DNA of 12,994 bases from assembly GCA_965602945.1 (NCBI GenBank), contig CBFDBC010000094.1, forward strand, positions 1-12,994, read 5' to 3'. The position numbers and the translations under genes were made by a program. Below the pieces are notes generated by a model, which saw nothing but the letters and a program-made list of their open reading frames with translations, was not told where the DNA came from and did not search any database. This DNA comes from JAUXEH01 sp965602945. Lineage in GTDB: Bacteria; Acidobacteriota; Aminicenantia; Aminicenantales; Aminicenantaceae. Shown piece after piece: positions 11,843-12,994 of the stretch; within the stretch, counting starts at the first letter, position 1, and the number at the start of each line of letters is the position of its first letter.

Positions 11843-12994
11843 TTAGTCCTCGTATCGTTTCACAACCAGGCAAACATTACCACCCCCGAACCCGAAAGAA
11901 TTACTCAAGGCCACATCCAGGTCGATCTTCTCGGCCCCTTGGGTCACATAATCCAGGGGGCAGTCGGGATCGGGTGTCTCATAGTTGATGGTCGGCGGCA
12001 GGATGCCGGTATGGATACTCATGGCCGTGGATATCATCTCCACGGCCCCGGCGGCGGCCAGGAGGTGGCCGATCATCGACTTTATGGAGCTGATCTTGAG
12101 CCGCCGGCTGTGTTCCCCGAAAACCTTCATGATGGCGGCGCTTTCGATCCTGTCGTTCAAAAGGGTTGACGTGCCGTGGGCATTGATATAGCCCACGTCC
12201 CGGGGCTCGATGTCGGCGTCGTCGAGGGCCGCCCGCATGACCCTGACCATCCCGTCACCCTCTGGTTCCGGGGCCGTGTAATGATAGGCATCGGCCGTGT
12301 TCCCATAGCCCATGAGTTCCGCATAGATGCGGGCGCCGCGCCTGCGCGCATGCTCGAGTTTTTCCAGCACGACGATCCCGGACCCTTCTCCCTTCACAAA
12401 TCCGTCCCGGTTCTTGTCAAAGGGCCGGCTCGCCTTTTCCACATCATCGTTCCGCGTTGACATGGAACGGGTCGCGCAGAAGCCGCCGTAGGGCAGGGGG
12501 TTGATGCTGGCCTCGGTACCTCCGGCCAGCATAATGTCGGCATCTCCCCTCTGGATTATCCGGAAGGCATCCCCAATGGCATTCGATGAGGTGGAGCAGG
12601 CCACGCAGGGGGCCGACAGAGGGCCTTTCAGGCCGTACTTGATGGACACCTGGCAGGCGGCCATGTTGATGAGGATCTTGGTCACGATAAAGGGGCTGAG
12701 GGCCTTCGGCCCGATCTCATTCAGGCGCTTATACCCATCCTGGATGCTCAGGGATCCCCCGATGCCCGAGCCGATGATGACGCCGGCCCTGTTCCCGTCG
12801 AAGGGAAACTCTGCCAGACCGGAATCCTGCATGGCCATGGACCCGGCGGCAATGGCGAAATGGATGAACCGGTCCATCCTGTCCACGGATTTCCTCTCGA
12901 TCCAATCCTCTGGATGGAAGTTCTTCACCTCCGCCGCCATCCGGGAACGAAACCTGGAGGCATCGAAATGGGTCACCGGGCCCACACCGTTGCG
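11843..12994 (-). CDS. fabF: Beta-ketoacyl-ACP synthase II (FabF-like), N-terminus outside window
   Basis: The open frame enters from the right edge and gives 383 residues of a family usually about 410 long, so roughly 25-30 N-terminal residues are missing. It catalyses decarboxylative condensation of malonyl-ACP with acyl-ACP in fatty acid or polyketide-like chain extension. The Cys-His-His triad is complete: the nucleophile Cys in ACSTSSNAIGDA (codon at 12596-12598), His in NAHGTST (12176-12178) and His in SMIGHLLAAAG (12065-12067). NSFGFGGGN near the C-terminus is the usual Gly-rich loop. The GTG at 12985 is not the start, because RNGVGPVTHFDAS continues the family alignment to the edge. 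The TAA stop is followed directly by the ATG of the flavoenzyme gene. FabF versus a specialised pathway synthase cannot be resolved without the operon upstream. Confidence 0.93.
   Translation of the reverse strand, partial: RNGVGPVTHFDASRFRSRMAAEVKNFHPEDWIERKSVDRMDRFIHFAIAAGSMAMQDSGLAEFPFDGNRAGVIIGSGIGGSLSIQDGYKRLNEIGPKALSPFIVTKILINMAACQVSIKYGLKGPLSAPCVACSTSSNAIGDAFRIIQRGDADIMLAGGTEASINPLPYGGFCATRSMSTRNDDVEKASRPFDKNRDGFVKGEGSGIVVLEKLEHARRRGARIYAELMGYGNTADAYHYTAPEPEGDGMVRVMRAALDDADIEPRDVGYINAHGTSTLLNDRIESAAIMKVFGEHSRRLKISSIKSMIGHLLAAAGAVEMISTAMSIHTGILPPTINYETPDPDCPLDYVTQGAEKIDLDVALSNSFGFGGGNVCLVVKRYED

Noticed and set aside
1..12994. Mobile elements, CRISPR arrays, tRNA or rRNA genes
   Set aside because: No transposase or integrase, no regularly spaced direct repeats, and no tRNA- or rRNA-like segment was recognised anywhere in the window.

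Overview
This window is ordinary bacterial chromosome, GC-rich apart from one AT-richer toxin-antitoxin segment near 630-1360. I see no insertion sequence, CRISPR array, tRNA, rRNA or phage gene. The host is probably a member of the Acidobacteriota or Candidatus Aminicenantes. The basis is a PadR regulator followed by a large orphan MacB/FtsX-type permease with a permease prefix domain, and an ECF sigma / zinc-finger anti-sigma / Spy-like operon. This placement is an inference from gene content, not a measured phylogeny.

Layout. 1-627: 3' end of an aldo/keto reductase. 722-1257: two-gene toxin-antitoxin module (AbrB-fold antitoxin, RelE/ParE-fold toxin) behind a consensus promoter. 1363-1776: bacteriohemerythrin in which one conserved iron-ligand histidine is Gln. 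1929-4402: four-gene envelope-stress-like operon of ECF sigma factor, zinc-finger transmembrane anti-sigma factor and two Spy/CpxP-like exported proteins with Arg/Gly-rich tails. The last three genes are joined by ATGA overlaps. 4407-7295 (minus strand): PadR regulator and the permease it probably controls. 7411-7965 (minus): unrecognised small membrane protein. 8143-10781 (plus): two-subunit IorAB-type molybdenum hydroxylase with a Tat-like signal on the large subunit. 10778-12994 (minus): beta-ketoacyl-ACP synthase (fabF-like, 5' end outside the window) directly abutting an FMN-dependent nitronate monooxygenase/FabK-like gene.

How the parts work together. The sigma operon has the logic of a membrane-anchored anti-sigma switch with periplasmic sensor proteins, comparable in outline to CnrYXH. 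The PadR gene has its own consensus promoter, overlapped by a perfect palindrome that could be its operator. The fabF-like and FMN-enzyme genes are translationally adjacent and probably act in fatty-acyl or polyketide-like metabolism.

The most unusual points are the sigma gene, which has no ATG/GTG/TTG start for its conserved N-terminus but has an ATC behind a strong ribosome binding site just after an in-frame 14-codon leader ORF; the His-to-Gln ligand change in the hemerythrin; and the pairing of an AbrB antitoxin with a RelE-fold toxin under a promoter flanked by inverted repeats. No clearly new defence or mobile system is visible. The longest stretch without a gene is 177 bases (7966-8142), which holds divergent promoters.
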